DNA of 64,000 nucleotides from Paracoccus isoporae. Lineage in GTDB: Bacteria; Pseudomonadota; Alphaproteobacteria; Rhodobacterales; Rhodobacteraceae. Where the stretch lies: NCBI RefSeq assembly GCF_900101865.1, contig NZ_FNAH01000007.1:1-64000 (forward strand). Reading direction: 5' to 3'. The notes beneath the pieces are model-generated. The model saw only the letters and a program-made list of their open reading frames with translations. It had not been told where the DNA came from and searched no databases. A program made the position numbers and the translations under genes. This document shows, piece by piece, positions 9,301-19,370 of this stretch. Positions within the stretch are counted from its first letter, which is position 1. Every line of letters begins with the position of its first letter.

Positions 9301-12300
9301 TCCCAGAAGGACGCGATCACGCTGGTCGGCGGCGCGCAGCAATCCTCGAGATTATAGCCGATCAGACCGCCAATCCCGGTGACCGATCCGCTGCTCTGAA
9401 CCAGACCCCGCGAATAGGATCTGAGCACCTGACCGCCCTCCGTCGCGCCAATCAGGCCGCCAACATAATGCGTTTCCTGCGAAGACGAGGTCACGGAGCC
9501 GTCGGCATAGCTGTCGATGATGTCCGACGCGATATTCACCCCGGTATGGCCGCCAACATTCGCCGGCGCCTGACCGGCATCGACGGACACTTCACCATGC
9601 GCGGCGGTGCGGGTCATTGTCACGCTGCCAAAGCCTGTCTCGTGCCGCCCGGCGAACCCGCCCACGGAGACGGAGCCGGTGCTGCTGAATGACCCACTCT
9701 CGGCATAGGTGACGGGGGCGTTGCTGTCACTGTCCGTGATGGTTCCGTCCAGATAGCCAACAAAGCCACCGATATTCATCACCTCGAACTCTTTGTCGGT
9801 GACGGTCACGGCGACGCTGCCGGCCGACCGGGAGGCGGTGATATTGCCGCCATATGTCAGGCGACCGACCAGGCCGCCGACATCTCCCGCATAGAGCGTG
9901 TAATCGGAATCGTTTTCGGGGTCGTCGGCCATATCAACAGTGAGCGCGACATTGGACGTGCTGTCCATCACGCTGCCATAGAGCATGTCCCCGATCAAAC
10001 CGCCCGCTGTGACCTCGAAGAGATCGCCAGCGGCCGTCACCTGGCCAGCAACGCTGACATTCTCGACGACCGTATCATCGGCAACACCCACGAGCCCCGC
10101 CGCAAGCTGCTCGCCCTGGATATCCACGTTCTCCAGCGCAAGATCGCTGATCGTTGCACCGGCGGTCCGCTCGAACATGGCGGCGTAGTATGGGCGATTG
10201 CTGGTAAGCCCGCTGATCGTGAACCCGCGCCCGTCGAAGCTGCCGGTGAAATTTTCTTCGGCGTTCCCGATTGGATTGAAGCCCTGATTGCCTGTCAGGG
10301 GGTTGGGGTTCCAGTTCGCCGTCCCGCTGGCGTCGATATCGTCCGCCAACGCGAAATTGCTGTCCAGCAAGACCGGCGCGCTGCCCGTCAGATAGGAGTC
10401 GACGCCTTGCAAGCCGTAGACATCCACCAGCAGATAGGGATCCGCTGCCGAACCGTCCCCGCCGGTCACGCGCAGGAACCGGCTCGGCCCCGAGAAACCG
10501 TCGCTGGTGTTGAATTGCTGCACGTCGAATGGCGAAAGCGCCGGGCCCTCCTGGGTCCATTCCGATCCGGTGAGCGCGAAGACGCGGGCACTCACCCCGC
10601 CCGCCGCGCCATATTCCGTGATCTGGCTGTCGGTCAACGCGGCGGTGTCGGCGTTGATCGTCAGCCGGTCGACAAAAACCGAGGCTGCTGAGAAATTCAC
10701 ATCGCCCTTGGCCTCCAGTTCCAGCCCGCCGGCACTGGCGCTGATACTGTTACTGATCGTGATATCGTTTTCAGCGGTCAGGATCAGCGAGGTGCCGGCG
10801 TCCCATCCCAGACCGTCCATCACCTCGATATTGCCCTCCATCGAGGCCGAACCGTTCGTGTCCAACTCCAGCGAACCGATCTCGAGCGCGGCCTCGGCAT
10901 CAGCGGTGGTCATGGTCGCGCCGGGTTGGTCCGAGATCTCGATATCGACGGGGTCGATCAGCAGCGTGCCCCACGCGCCGCCGGGCGCGCGCAGATCGGT
11001 GCGGCCCGCATAGCGGACATCGCCTTCGCTCGATACCTCGACGAAGCCGCCATCGCCATCGCCCGCTCCGCGCGCCGAGATCTGGCCGTTGAACTCTGTG
11101 CGCAGGTCGGACCACATGGCAATCCGGCCGCCATCGCCGGACGTGACCGCATCGGCCAAGATCCGTGTCTGCGCATCGGCCCGGACCGTGCCGGCATGTG
11201 GCATCGGACCCTGGCCTGCGAAATCGCCGCCGATGCGGATGCGCCCGCCGCCGCCCTCGCCGCTGGCATCCAGCAGCGCGCCGAGCAGCATGATCTCGGC
11301 CCCCGAGATGTCGATCTGCCCACCGGATTGTCGCGGCGGGCGGGGCGAGCTTTGCAGAGCCAGCTTCGATTCGCGCCGCCGCGGCTGGGTCTGCACAGGC
11401 TGGCGGATCGCGCGGGTGGTGGCGCGTCCGGTTACCTTCACCGTGCCGCCCGCGCCGCCGCCCAGAACGATCGCGCCATTCTGGACCGAGACCGAGCGCG
11501 CCTCGGCCGTGCCGGACAGGTTGATCGTGTTGCGCGCGGCATCCCGTGCCACCGCGGCCTTCATCTCGATCCGCCCGCCATCCGCCGACAGGCGCCCCGA
11601 ATTCTTCACGAGCGCGCTGTCATCCCCGTCATCCTCCGATGGCAGGGCCACCTGCAGGAAGCCGTCGCCGGACAGGTCCAGCGTCGCGCGTTCGCCCGCG
11701 CCCAGCCCGATCCGGCCCAGAGGGGCGGAGATCGTGCCGGAATTGTCCACGCGCCCGCCGAGAAGTGCGGCATAGCCGCCCGCGCCGACCGCGATGCTGC
11801 CGCGATTGGTCACCCCGGCGGATCGGCCATTGCCGCCAAAGCTCAGCCGGCCGGCGTTGAAATCCTCGTCCGAGATGTCCAGCGTCGAAGCGACGAAGCC
11901 GCCCCCGGTGTTCACGCGCCCGGATTCCCCGATCACGATGCCGTTCGGATTGACGACATAGACCTGACCATTGGCGTTCAGCGCCCCGTGGATCTGGCTG
12001 GTGGTGTCGCCGGTCACCCGGTTCAGCATCGCGCTGCCCTGTCCGGGCTGACGGATATCGACCGAGTTGCCGCGCCCGACCGAGAAACCGTCCCAGTTCA
12101 CCACCGCGCGTTCCGAGCCTTGGTTGATGATCATGGCGTTCGCAGAGGGCTGGCCGATCGACACCTTCCCGCTGGCCACCGTGCCGCCGCTGGGCAGATC
12201 CTGTGCCGATCCCGCGACGGGCAGGGCGATCAGCAGCGTGCTGCTCAGCAGTGCAGCGCGCAGCCGCAGCGGACGCTCAGAACCGGAAATTGCCGGAAAG

Positions 12301-12326
12301 GCTGACGCGCGAATTGTCTGAGCCAT
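6399..12326 (-). CDS. Two-partner secretion exoprotein (TpsA), filamentous haemagglutinin-type with MBG repeats
   Basis: A 1975-residue exported protein. The start at 12326 has AGGAGA at 6-12 bases upstream; an in-frame ATG at 12347 is possible but lacks a site. After an extended signal peptide (about 41 residues) comes the TPS transport domain, with conserved blocks such as [23 protein letters not shown] and NPNGIVIG. A beta-helical region follows, then a GLUG-like stretch (GGLIG, GGLVGRL, GGFVGYL, GGLIGAT motifs), seven MBG repeats of about 84 residues, and a C-terminal helical region of about 200 residues. It should be exported by Sec and then through the partner pore TpsB. The gene overlaps tpsB by 50 bases and the downstream protease gene by one base, giving a tight three-gene operon. 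Confidence 0.9.
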   Translation of the reverse strand: MAQTIRASAFPAISGSERPLRLRAALLSSTLLIALPVAGSAQDLPSGGTVASGKVSIGQPSANAMIINQGSERAVVNWDGFSVGRGNSVDIRQPGQGSAMLNRVTGDTTSQIHGALNANGQVYVVNPNGIVIGESGRVNTGGGFVASTLDISDEDFNAGRLSFGGNGRSAGVTNRGSIAVGAGGYAALLGGRVDNSGTISAPLGRIGLGAGERATLDLSGDGFLQVALPSEDDGDDSALVKNSGRLSADGGRIEMKAAVARDAARNTINLSGTAEARSVSVQNGAIVLGGGAGGTVKVTGRATTRAIRQPVQTQPRRRESKLALQSSPRPPRQSGGQIDISGAEIMLLGALLDASGEGGGGRIRIGGDFAGQGPMPHAGTVRADAQTRILADAVTSGDGGRIAMWSDLRTEFNGQISARGAGDGDGGFVEVSSEGDVRYAGRTDLRAPGGAWGTLLIDPVDIEISDQPGATMTTADAEAALEIGSLELDTNGSASMEGNIEVMDGLGWDAGTSLILTAENDITISNSISASAGGLELEAKGDVNFSAASVFVDRLTINADTAALTDSQITEYGAAGGVSARVFALTGSEWTQEGPALSPFDVQQFNTSDGFSGPSRFLRVTGGDGSAADPYLLVDVYGLQGVDSYLTGSAPVLLDSNFALADDIDASGTANWNPNPLTGNQGFNPIGNAEENFTGSFDGRGFTISGLTSNRPYYAAMFERTAGATISDLALENVDIQGEQLAAGLVGVADDTVVENVSVAGQVTAAGDLFEVTAGGLIGDMLYGSVMDSTSNVALTVDMADDPENDSDYTLYAGDVGGLVGRLTYGGNITASRSAGSVAVTVTDKEFEVMNIGGFVGYLDGTITDSDSNAPVTYAESGSFSSTGSVSVGGFAGRHETGFGSVTMTRTAAHGEVSVDAGQAPANVGGHTGVNIASDIIDSYADGSVTSSSQETHYVGGLIGATEGGQVLRSYSRGLVQSSGSVTGIGGLIGYNLEDCCAPPTSVIASFWDQDQSEQGPNGLPNYGTPLPTATFRDTAGFLALAEAQGWNFATTWAPGDATAHPALYSVDQVVFARPNPLTLQYGTTGTATATGDVAGGPSENVFAQPGETLNGNALFQNPVFPNRNTGTGQFSLATTSLTSSTGEVYRVVDLPASYEITPAPLLIGATAQDKIYGESFAFTGGEFTIDPSTQLFYTDRVDRVRLSSAGAPGSATVGSYGITASDAAGSGLSNYNVSYAGSQMTVQPAPLWITANDQTKTYGELFAFDGDEFSTSGLVNDDSVSRVSLASGGSSATAAVAQSPYAISASDAVGSGLANYEISYADGEMTIDPALLTITAQDQSKIYGQSFAFDGTEFTSAGLLNSDSIGRVTLRSDGAAPTAGVAGGPYAITASEAIGAGLSNYSIRYENGQMTVTPAPLTITADDQSKIYGQSITFDGTEFTSTGLLNSDSIGRVTLSSDGAAPTAGVAGAPYAIAASDAAGSGLSNYSIRYADGAMTVTPASLSITPDDQSKIYGETFVFDGTEFSADGLVNNDRIGRVTMSSAGSGPRATVLGGPYRITASGASGTGLSNYDISYGSGQMAVTPARLVIIPDFIEKPYGQQYVFSGTEFSTEGLKNDDSVTRVRMSSPGAAERADRTLIRYEIVTSNAVGTGLSNYDIDYYDSSYEKFAITPIPLTITLNDQTKRQGESFTFTGQEYTAVGFKPWEGHPDIDIISDGAKPGANAAGSPYAIDGNPPYAWWVRNYDITFVPGKFTVTAQTPGPAFEDRIPRPVSIPAFDLPNPVDTMSLDMGAVLTIAAASPAAERAPASQVVIASRNAAEQTLDQVDQFSAILEVAANSCSQSDADVSRYLACLSDALDDFANKLDEISTDLPPAMGNVAEIIRDARRDIDASRSRATRRLAGATTAAERDSIRRDAVNEARAAVATASTEIRKAIALVRADDPELAQVQSATINRVAQAVDSVGIELSRSVGL
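7056..8853 (-). repeat. Seven tandem MBG-type repeats within tpsA
   Basis: The translation shows seven successive units of about 84 residues (about 255 bases), each beginning near PAPLTIT, continuing with DQSKIYGQ and GTEF, and ending with GLSNY and a short strand before the next unit. The central units (third and fourth) are close to identical at protein level and strongly alike in DNA, while the first, sixth and seventh units have diverged. The pattern fits MBG-like beta domains of surface adhesins that expand and contract by recombination. Confidence 0.85.
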
Positions 12327-14040
12327 GTTTCCGCTCTCCTCTGCCATATTCGAGTCTCAGGGAATTCGACCGGAAGCGAGAGCCGGTCTGGGAGATCAGG
12401 TCGATGCCGACGCCGAAGGCGTTGGCCGATTCCTTCGCCTGTTCGAGCGTGGTCGGCTGCTCGATCCGCACCTGACCGACCCCGGCGAAGACATAGGGGC
12501 TGAACACGTAATCCGCGCCGCGAAGCTTGACGGGGCGGGGTTGGGACAGCTCGGCCCGGATCACCCAGCCGCTATCGCCGCGCAGATCGCCGGAATCGAA
12601 GGCCGACAACTCGTTCGGCCCGGCAATGCTGAACTGCTCCGCCGTGACCAGCGGATCGCCGAAGGAGGATTGCAGCCGCCCGGTCACGTCCAGCGAGAAG
12701 CGTTCGCCAAGCGCGCGCTCGTGATTGGCCGACAGGACCAGCTTGCTGAACTCCGCATCGGCACCCGCGCGCGACAAGGGCACATTGCTGCGCGCCGCCT
12801 CGGCCGCGCTGCGTGCGCCGAGCGCATCTATGCCGCGCGACAGGACCGCGCCCGCCGTCGAATATGCGCCGTCCTCATGGCTGTAGGACAGGTTCCCGCC
12901 GAAGCGCAGCACGGTCGTCTCGTCGCGGTAGAAGGCTGGAAGCCCGCCGGTCAGCGGCCGCATTTCATCCTTCTGGCGATCCAGCATGAGCTGCGTTGTC
13001 AGGTTCATCTGCCGCGACCGGATCCAAGGATAGATCAGCCGGAAGGACTGGCGATCGAAGCTGGACCGTGTGGGTTGTGCCTTGTTGTCGGGGGTGGTGT
13101 CGCTGGTGGTCAGCTCGACATTCACTGCCAGCCCCGACGCGCCGACCGGAACCACCGCGCCAAGGGCGAAGACCCGGTAGCGCGGGTCGTCGGACAACAG
13201 CCCGTGCGGCGATGCGGCCATGCGGCCATAGAAGGTCTCGCCATAGCCGAGCATGCTGTTCAGCTCGAAACCGGAATGGATGACCACGCCTTCGAGATCG
13301 TCGGGCGCGATGCTGCCCAACTCCGGCGGGGCGAAATTGTCGAAGCCGACAAAGCCGGTGATCTTGCGGAATTGCGGATCGAGCGCGATCACCGTGCCGC
13401 CGGGCCGGCTGCCCGTCGCCAGTGCCGAGCCGAGCGCCACGCCGGACACGTCACCGGCCAGCAGAAGCTGACGTTCAAGCTGAGTCCGCGTCATGCCGGG
13501 GCGATCGACGAGCGGTCCGGTCAGCGCCTCGATCCGGCGCCTTATCTCGGGCGGGGTGCGGGAGACATCGACCGATTCCACGAAACCGTCCACGACGCTG
13601 ATCCGCAGATTGCCGCCGTCGCGCAGCGTCTGTTGCGGCAGCACCACCCGCGCCAGCACATAGCCGGCCTGCGCGTAAGCCGCCTCAAGCTCGGCCGAGG
13701 CCTCGAACAATTCGGAGACCGGGATGCGCCCCCGTGTAAGCCGGGTTTCCAGCGCGGCATTCGCGGCAGCCATCTGGGGGAAAGCACCCTCCAGCGTCAC
13801 GCCAGACAGGGTGATGCCGATCTGCTCCGACCCGGCAGGGGCCTGGGTGCCGGTATTGCCGCTGAACACCACCGAGCCCGCGAGGTTCTGCAGCCGCGGC
13901 TGAAAGCTCTCCGGGGTCACGGAGCTGGCGCTTTGCGCGAAGGCGGGAGTCGCCAGCAACGCCAGCGCCGCTGCGGATACGGCGAGCGCCCGCTGCCAGG
14001 ATGCGACGGGACCAGTCGGGGCGGCGTCAGCTTTCGTCAT
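12277..14040 (-). CDS. Two-partner secretion outer-membrane transporter (TpsB, ShlB/FhaC family)
   Basis: A 587-residue outer-membrane pore that recognises the TPS domain of the adjacent exoprotein and moves it to the cell surface. It begins with a long signal peptide (hydrophobic [19 protein letters not shown] ends near residue 36). About residues 80-200 form the POTRA region: [19 protein letters not shown] and the RRRIEALTG segment, then the [14 protein letters not shown] motif typical of ShlB/FhaC proteins. The rest is a 16-strand beta-barrel sequence ending in a terminal phenylalanine (GNFRF), the usual recognition signal for the Bam machinery. The 3' end overlaps the start of the exoprotein gene by 50 bases, so the pair is co-translated. 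Confidence 0.92.
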   Translation of the reverse strand: MTKADAAPTGPVASWQRALAVSAAALALLATPAFAQSASSVTPESFQPRLQNLAGSVVFSGNTGTQAPAGSEQIGITLSGVTLEGAFPQMAAANAALETRLTRGRIPVSELFEASAELEAAYAQAGYVLARVVLPQQTLRDGGNLRISVVDGFVESVDVSRTPPEIRRRIEALTGPLVDRPGMTRTQLERQLLLAGDVSGVALGSALATGSRPGGTVIALDPQFRKITGFVGFDNFAPPELGSIAPDDLEGVVIHSGFELNSMLGYGETFYGRMAASPHGLLSDDPRYRVFALGAVVPVGASGLAVNVELTTSDTTPDNKAQPTRSSFDRQSFRLIYPWIRSRQMNLTTQLMLDRQKDEMRPLTGGLPAFYRDETTVLRFGGNLSYSHEDGAYSTAGAVLSRGIDALGARSAAEAARSNVPLSRAGADAEFSKLVLSANHERALGERFSLDVTGRLQSSFGDPLVTAEQFSIAGPNELSAFDSGDLRGDSGWVIRAELSQPRPVKLRGADYVFSPYVFAGVGQVRIEQPTTLEQAKESANAFGVGIDLISQTGSRFRSNSLRLEYGRGERKHGSDNSRVSLSGNFRF

Positions 14041-14367
14041 ACTGATCCCTCCAAGTTATTTAATGAAATCGCGTCTCGAATCAGAATATCCCAAATGCCG
14101 TTTCTGTCCAGAATTGCAGATCGCATTTCCGGATATTTTTGGGAGAAACAGGGTTAACTTGACGAGGCCGGTATTTCGCAGTGCAATCACATCGCAAATA
14201 GCGCGCAAATATGGGCTGCCCGGCCGATTTGGTCGGCCTGGATCGGCAGATCGCAAAGAGGCATCAGCACCGACGAAGAATCAGCGATTCATCGCCGCCA
14301 CGTTATCCAATTCCTATTCCCGCGACCGTCACAATTTGACGACACGGCGCCGGGATAATCATGGCGC
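14041..14367. other. Spacer between the OmpA-like gene and tpsB
   Basis: About 330 non-coding bases, AT-richer than the flanking genes near 14050-14190, upstream of tpsB on the minus strand and therefore likely to hold the promoter of the tpsB-tpsA-protease operon. A perfect 6-bp hairpin (GGCCGA at 14222-14227, TCGGCC at 14233-14238, 5-base loop) lies within it and could end transcription from the OmpA-like gene, although no T tract follows on either strand. No open frame here is convincing. Confidence 0.45.
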
Positions 14368-15051
14368 CTAGATAATCGCCTGGAATTCGACGCGGCGGTT
14401 CTCATCCGCTTGCGGGTTTTCGCGGTTGAACGGAAACCGCTCGCCCATGCCGGTTGATTCCAGCCGGGCCGAGTCGACGCCGCATTCATCCACGAGGTAG
14501 CGCACCACCTCCTCAGCGCGCATGATCGACAGCCGCTCGTTATAGGCGTCGCTGCCGGCCGTGTCGGTATGGCCGACGATGCGGAACACGCCGACATCGC
14601 TCAGCTTCATCGCCTCGCAGATCTTCTGCATCTTCGGCTTTTCGGTTTCGGCCAGGGCCGCGCTGTCAAAGTCGAAATTGATCTGCAGATTGACCTGCAA
14701 TTCCGGGTCGAGCTGTCCGAACACAACCGGCTGCACCGTCTCCGGCGCGTCAGTCATTGCAGGATCCGAGGTGCCTGCCGCGCCGGCGATCTGCTGATCC
14801 GCAGGCGTCGTGCTCAGCACCGCCCCGGCCGCAGGCTGTGCCGCCTCCGCGCCCGCATCGTCGATCGTCACCAGTTCCAGCCCGCGGGTCTTGCCCAGGC
14901 CGTTCGACTGCGCCTCGCGAAACACCTCCTGCTGCTTGCTCCACAGGCCGACGAGATCTTCGACCGAAAGATCATCCTGCGCCAATGCCGGGCTGGCGAT
15001 CGCGGCAAATCCGGCAATGGCGAAAACGGGAAGACAGGGCGTGAAACGCAT
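14368..15051 (-). CDS. OmpA-family peptidoglycan-associated protein
   Basis: A 227-residue exported protein. Signal peptide residues 1-24 end in ASPALA before QDD. Residues about 25-110 are a low-complexity linker. The C-terminal 115 residues are an OmpA/MotB domain: INFDFDSAAL, VGHTDTAGSDAYNERLS, and TGMGERFP plus NRRVEF, which bind peptidoglycan in this family. The start at 15051 is chosen because the signal peptide begins there. No lipobox is seen, so it is periplasmic rather than a lipoprotein. It faces the phosphatase gene divergently and lies upstream of the two-partner operon. It could anchor the secretion apparatus to the wall, but which of the two flanking systems it serves is not shown. 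Confidence 0.85.
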   Translation of the reverse strand: MRFTPCLPVFAIAGFAAIASPALAQDDLSVEDLVGLWSKQQEVFREAQSNGLGKTRGLELVTIDDAGAEAAQPAAGAVLSTTPADQQIAGAAGTSDPAMTDAPETVQPVVFGQLDPELQVNLQINFDFDSAALAETEKPKMQKICEAMKLSDVGVFRIVGHTDTAGSDAYNERLSIMRAEEVVRYLVDECGVDSARLESTGMGERFPFNRENPQADENRRVEFQAII

Positions 15052-15213
15052 TTTGACACCGCAGAAATGGAAAGGTTTGATAAGACTGATTCCTAGGGTA
15101 TCATTAATTAATTCAAAGTTCAGCCATTTTCCAAGGTCGTGAATGATTCCCGCAGCCCAACAGGAAAGCGAGCCGCGAACGTGACTGGTCCGACGACCCG
15201 GCCGCCTCGGATC

Positions 15214-15945
15214 ATGGCGGAGAATCGCCCTTTGGTCATCCGCGGAAATGGGCTGACCCATGTCGGGCGCGTCCGCGAGAATAACGAGGATGCCATTCTG
15301 ACCGATCCGGGCGGATTGCTGTGGGCGGTGGTTGATGGAATGGGGGGATATGGCAACGGCGAAATCGCCGCCGATATGGTGATCGACAGAATCGCCACCC
15401 TGTCCGACCACGCCCCGGCCGAGGCGGGTCTGCGCCAACTGATCGCGGAAGCCAATGAGCAGATCCTGACCCGCAGCGCGCAGGAAGGGATTGACCAGAT
15501 GGGCGCCACGATGGTCGCCGCGATGATCCAGAACGCGGTGGCGACGATTGCCTGGGTCGGGGATTGCCGGGCCTATCTGTGGCGCGACAGCGCGCTGCGG
15601 CAACTGACCAGCGATCACTCCGTGGTGCAGGAGCTGATCGATTCCGGCCTGCTGGACCCCGATCAGCGCGAGACCCATCCGCAGCGCCATGTAGTCACCC
15701 GCGCCGTCGGCGTCGAGCCCGCGATCGAAATCGATACGACGCGGTTCGAGATGGTGCGAAAGGACCGGCTGATGCTGTGTTCCGACGGGCTGACCACCTG
15801 CGTGCCGGACCGCCAGATCGCCGCGATCATGGCGCGTCCGGCCGATCCGCGCAGCCTGTGCCGGGCACTCGCGATGCAGGCGCTGGAAAATGGCGCGCCG
15901 GACAATGTCTCGGTCGTCGCCATCTTCGCGCAGGAGGCGTATTGA
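15214..15945 (+). CDS. pppA: PP2C-type protein phosphatase, probable T6SS regulator PppA
   Basis: A cytoplasmic Ser/Thr phosphatase of about 243 residues. PP2C motifs appear in order: RVRENNEDA, AVVDGMGGYGNGE (metal-binding Asp), GATMVAA, WVGDCRAYLWR, LMLCSDGLT and PDNVSVV. In T6SS clusters such phosphatases remove the phosphate that the PpkA kinase adds to the FHA protein; both partners are encoded in this window. The ATG at 15214 leaves the normal family length; GTG codons at 15139 and 15181 are alternatives, none with a strong ribosome binding site. Its stop overlaps the next ATG by one base (TGATG), so it is translationally coupled to the peptidase gene. Confidence 0.9.
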   Translation: MAENRPLVIRGNGLTHVGRVRENNEDAILTDPGGLLWAVVDGMGGYGNGEIAADMVIDRIATLSDHAPAEAGLRQLIAEANEQILTRSAQEGIDQMGATMVAAMIQNAVATIAWVGDCRAYLWRDSALRQLTSDHSVVQELIDSGLLDPDQRETHPQRHVVTRAVGVEPAIEIDTTRFEMVRKDRLMLCSDGLTTCVPDRQIAAIMARPADPRSLCRALAMQALENGAPDNVSVVAIFAQEAY

Positions 15946-16826
15946 TGCGTCATGGTGCTCTGATCGGCCCGATCATCGTCGCCATCGGGCTGGTGATCGC
16001 CGCGCTTGCCTTTGCCGTGGTGGGGGCGCTGCTCGAGACCGCCGATGGCAGCGCGGAGTTGCGGCTGAACCGCAGCGAGGCGGAGCTGGCGGAGCTGCGC
16101 AGCGGCGTCGAGACGCTGCGGGCCGAATTGCGCGATGCCCAGATCGACATCGAGCGGCTGGCGGAGGATCTGGCCCTTCAGGCGGCGCAGCCGGCTTTCG
16201 CGCCACCGGCCGCCGCGACCGCGATGGACCTTGCCGCCCCGGCGCTGTCCGGCGATGAGGAGGTCTCCGATCACGGCGGCACGGCCGAGATGACGGAGGT
16301 GATGCGGCTCGGCAAATCGCGTTTCAACAGCGGTGTGACCCAGCCCGGCAACCGGGTGATGCTGGAGGTTCTGGGCCATCCGCGTGACAGCTATTCCACC
16401 GATTGCCAGGCGGTGACCCAGCCGAAGCTGAAATCGCTTCTCGAAACCCGGCAGATCGGGCCGATCCGGGTGACGATGATCCGGCCCGCGCTCGACAGTC
16501 TCGAACGCATACTGGCCGAGCTGCAGCAAAGCGAGCCAGACATCTACGCGGCGCTCGGCACGGCCGGGGCGATGTGCGCCCGGCTGATCCGCGGATCGCG
16601 CAGCGCGGTGTCAAATCATTCCTGGGGCACGGCCATCGATGTGAAGCTGGAGGGCAAGCTCGACGGGTTCGGTGACGGTGGCACGCAATTCGGGCTGCTG
16701 CTGCTGGCCGAACTGTTCAACAAGGAGGGCTGGTTCTGGGGTGCCACCTATAGCCGCGAGGACTCGATGCATTTCGAGGTCGGCGTCGAGACGCTGCGGA
16801 AATGGCAGGCCGAGGGTCATCTGTGA
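15945..16826 (+). CDS. Membrane-anchored M15 (VanY-like) peptidoglycan peptidase
   Basis: A 293-residue protein with one N-terminal membrane segment (about residues 5-31), a coiled coil (about 35-80) and a periplasmic C-terminal M15 metallopeptidase domain. The zinc site is visible as His225 and Asp232 in SNHSWGTAID and His276 with Glu278 in MHFEVG. M15 enzymes cut D-Ala-D-Ala or cell-wall cross-bridges. Its place between the T6SS phosphatase and the IcmF-like gene, with one-base coupling to the first and 3 bases to the second, suggests that it opens the wall for T6SS assembly, as reported for the wall hydrolase TagX of Acinetobacter. A role as toxin is less likely because it has a membrane anchor and no PAAR or VgrG fusion. 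Confidence 0.85.
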   Translation: MRHGALIGPIIVAIGLVIAALAFAVVGALLETADGSAELRLNRSEAELAELRSGVETLRAELRDAQIDIERLAEDLALQAAQPAFAPPAAATAMDLAAPALSGDEEVSDHGGTAEMTEVMRLGKSRFNSGVTQPGNRVMLEVLGHPRDSYSTDCQAVTQPKLKSLLETRQIGPIRVTMIRPALDSLERILAELQQSEPDIYAALGTAGAMCARLIRGSRSAVSNHSWGTAIDVKLEGKLDGFGDGGTQFGLLLLAELFNKEGWFWGATYSREDSMHFEVGVETLRKWQAEGHL

Positions 16827-16829
16827 CAC

Positions 16830-19280
16830 ATGGCGCGCGGACGGGACAACGCCTCTGCCTTCGACATGGCTGCCCGTCCGATGCTGCAATTCATCGACGA
16901 GCTGGATCTGCGCGCCGGGCGCGGCGCGGCATCGCTGATCGGGGAGGCCGCAGGTCTTCTTGACCGGTTCGAGGTGGACGCGATCCTGTCGGGGGCGTCG
17001 TCCCACGCCTTGAAGCCGGCCAGATATGGGCTGGCGGTTCTGCTGGACCGGCGGGCCCGCACGGTCAGGACGATCGATCTCGAAACGTGGTCCGTCCTGC
17101 TTCGTCGGCGGCTGTTCGATGGCCGCGACATGTCGCTGGCCCGGATCCGGGAATTTCAGAAGGTGGCGCAATCGCAGGGGCAGGATTTTGCGGATCTTGC
17201 CGAATTTCTGGCAGTGCTGATCTCGCGGGCGGAGTCGGCGCGGGACGGGCATCGCCGCCTGGGAAGTGGCGGCTGGGGCTGGAAGATCGCGGGGTTCGTG
17301 CTCGCCCTCTGTGTCGGGCTGCTGGGTTACGCGGGCTTTCTCGAACTGCGCTATCATCAACGCATCAGCGCGGGCTTCGACGCCGAGGCACTGCTGATCG
17401 GGCTGGATCAGCCGCGCAGCGGTCGCGATCTTGTCCGCCGGCTGGACGATATGCGCGCGGCGGTGGGCCGGGTCACCGACGCGGCGTCCCAGGCTCCGCT
17501 GAAACGGGCGCTGCGCCTGCCGGTCTATGACAGCCAGACACGGGCGGAGGCCGTCTACGCCGACGCCGTGCAGCGCATGTTGCCCGATGCCGTGGCCGAG
17601 GCGATCGAGACGGCGATTGCGTCCGAAGGCGAGGGGCTGCTGCTTTATGACGCGCTGCGGGCCTGGTCGGTGCTGACCGGGCAGGATGACTGGACGCCGG
17701 GCTATCTCGCCGGATGGTTGGAAGATCGCGACGCACAGTCCGGGTTGGCCGGGCTGGCGCCCCATGTTGCGCGGCTGACCGGACCCGCGGCAGGTTTGAC
17801 CCCGCGCGATACCGAGCTGCGCGAACAGGCGCGACGCTTCGCCGCCGAGATCCCGGATGCGGACCGCGCCTGGCTGGAATTGCTGCGGGCCGGCCAGACA
17901 CGGGCGCTGCCGCAATGGGATCCGGCCGAGCAGGTGCCGGGGCTACCGCAGGTGTTGCTGCGCCGCTCCGGCACGCCCATCGAGACAGCCCTTCCCGGCC
18001 TGTTCACTCAGGCCGGATGGGATCATGCCCGCGATTACGGTGTCGGGATTGCCGTGCAGAAAGCGCGTGCCGTTGCGCCGCTGATCCTCGGCGACGCGCC
18101 GCCCACGGATAATGACACCCCCGATTTGCTGATGGATCGCCTGCAACAGCAGACCATCGCCGCCTGGGAGGATTGGCTGGCCGATCTGCGGGTCCGGCCC
18201 TTCGCGCAGCGCGAGACGGCGATCATCGTCTCCGGCGCGCTTGCCCGGCCGGATAATCCGCTCAGCCGGATGTTCCGCGAGGTCTGGGTGCAGGTCGGCG
18301 GGCAGGACCGGCGCCGCAGCCATGCGCAGCAATTACAGTTGGCCCGCCAGTTCGGCCCGCTGATCCAGTATGTCGAACAGGGCCGCATGTCCGAGATTTC
18401 CGCCCTCTTTGCCGCGCTCAACGTGGCACTTGGCGCGGTGGACCTGGATCGCAGGCGCGGAATGGACCGGTTGATGAGCATCGGCGACCGGGCGCGCTCC
18501 ATCACCGCGCTGAAGGCCGCGCCGCGCATCGTGGTGCAGATTGCCGAGGATGTGCTGGCGCAGTCCGCGGCGCCGCAGACGGCCGCCATGGCGGGCGGCA
18601 ACGCGCTGACGCGGGAATGGCAGCAGCAGGTCTTTCCCGCCTGCCAGCAACTCGTGCAGGGGCGATATCCCTTTGCCGATGGCGGGCCGGACGCGCCGAT
18701 GGCGGAACTGGCCGGTCTGCTCGGCCCGCAGGGTGTTCTCACCAGCTTCCTGCAAAACGCCGCGCTGCCGCAGCTCGAGACCGCGGAATCCCCCTGGCGA
18801 TGGAAGCCGGAAGCGCGCTTCGAGGGGCTGGAGCCGGACAGCGCCGCCTTTCTGGAACGCGCCGCGCAGATCTCGCAGGGCCTGTTCGGGGGCGGCCCGG
18901 TGGTTCGGGCTGAGGTGACGCTCAGCGCGCTTGCCGAGCGCGGGCGGACGCTGATCGCGCTTGGCGGTGTGGCGCAGCCGGTTCTGGCGACGGGTGCGCC
19001 CGTGGCGCTGTCCTGGCCCGGCCCGTCGCCCGAGGCCGGGATCGAGGTCAGTTTCCGGGAAGGCACCGATGCCGGGCGGCTGAGCCATCAGGGACAGTGG
19101 GGGCTGTTCCGGCTGATCGACACGCTGCGGCTGCGGCTGCGCGATGACGGGGCGCGCGCGCTGCTGGATCTGCGCAGTGACACTGGCCGGGTGTTCCTGG
19201 AAATGAGCTTTGCCGACACGCTCAATCCGATTTCCGTCCGCAAGACCATGCGCGGATTGGATTGCCCGCCGAATCTGTAA
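16830..19280 (+). CDS. DotU-like/IcmF C-terminal hybrid T6SS protein without NTPase domain
   Basis: An 816-residue protein. About residues 20-140 resemble the cytoplasmic DotU/TssL fold (PARYGLAVLLD followed by a helical region and ADLAEFLAVLIS), one membrane segment follows (about 149-172), and the remaining 640 residues match the periplasmic part of TssM/IcmF. The best evidence is the C-terminal 220 residues, which align with the true TssM of this window: QGRYPFADGG against GRYPFDQSS, LLGPQGVLTSF against LFGPGGMIDSF, and ESPWRWK against VRPWRWR. The whole Walker-type NTPase region of IcmF is absent. It probably inserts in the inner membrane beside or in place of TssL/TssM; a second membrane complex or a modified baseplate dock are both possible. 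The N-terminal assignment is weaker than the C-terminal one. Confidence 0.8.
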   Translation: MARGRDNASAFDMAARPMLQFIDELDLRAGRGAASLIGEAAGLLDRFEVDAILSGASSHALKPARYGLAVLLDRRARTVRTIDLETWSVLLRRRLFDGRDMSLARIREFQKVAQSQGQDFADLAEFLAVLISRAESARDGHRRLGSGGWGWKIAGFVLALCVGLLGYAGFLELRYHQRISAGFDAEALLIGLDQPRSGRDLVRRLDDMRAAVGRVTDAASQAPLKRALRLPVYDSQTRAEAVYADAVQRMLPDAVAEAIETAIASEGEGLLLYDALRAWSVLTGQDDWTPGYLAGWLEDRDAQSGLAGLAPHVARLTGPAAGLTPRDTELREQARRFAAEIPDADRAWLELLRAGQTRALPQWDPAEQVPGLPQVLLRRSGTPIETALPGLFTQAGWDHARDYGVGIAVQKARAVAPLILGDAPPTDNDTPDLLMDRLQQQTIAAWEDWLADLRVRPFAQRETAIIVSGALARPDNPLSRMFREVWVQVGGQDRRRSHAQQLQLARQFGPLIQYVEQGRMSEISALFAALNVALGAVDLDRRRGMDRLMSIGDRARSITALKAAPRIVVQIAEDVLAQSAAPQTAAMAGGNALTREWQQQVFPACQQLVQGRYPFADGGPDAPMAELAGLLGPQGVLTSFLQNAALPQLETAESPWRWKPEARFEGLEPDSAAFLERAAQISQGLFGGGPVVRAEVTLSALAERGRTLIALGGVAQPVLATGAPVALSWPGPSPEAGIEVSFREGTDAGRLSHQGQWGLFRLIDTLRLRLRDDGARALLDLRSDTGRVFLEMSFADTLNPISVRKTMRGLDCPPNL

Positions 19281-19370
19281 TTGTAGCGTTTCCGGAATTC
19301 GGCTTTTCGGATTATAATTGCCGCGATTTGAGCGAATTTTGAAAATTCCGAATGGGGAAAAGGATCAGCC

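Noticed and set aside
12325..14157. A 610-codon plus-strand frame opposite tpsB, and similar long frames opposite tpsA, tssM and tssC
   Set aside because: All are mirror frames of clear genes and show the same biased low-information composition.
15945..16826. The M15 peptidase as a T6SS toxin
   Set aside because: It has a membrane anchor and coiled coil, sits in a regulatory or structural operon, and no immunity gene follows.
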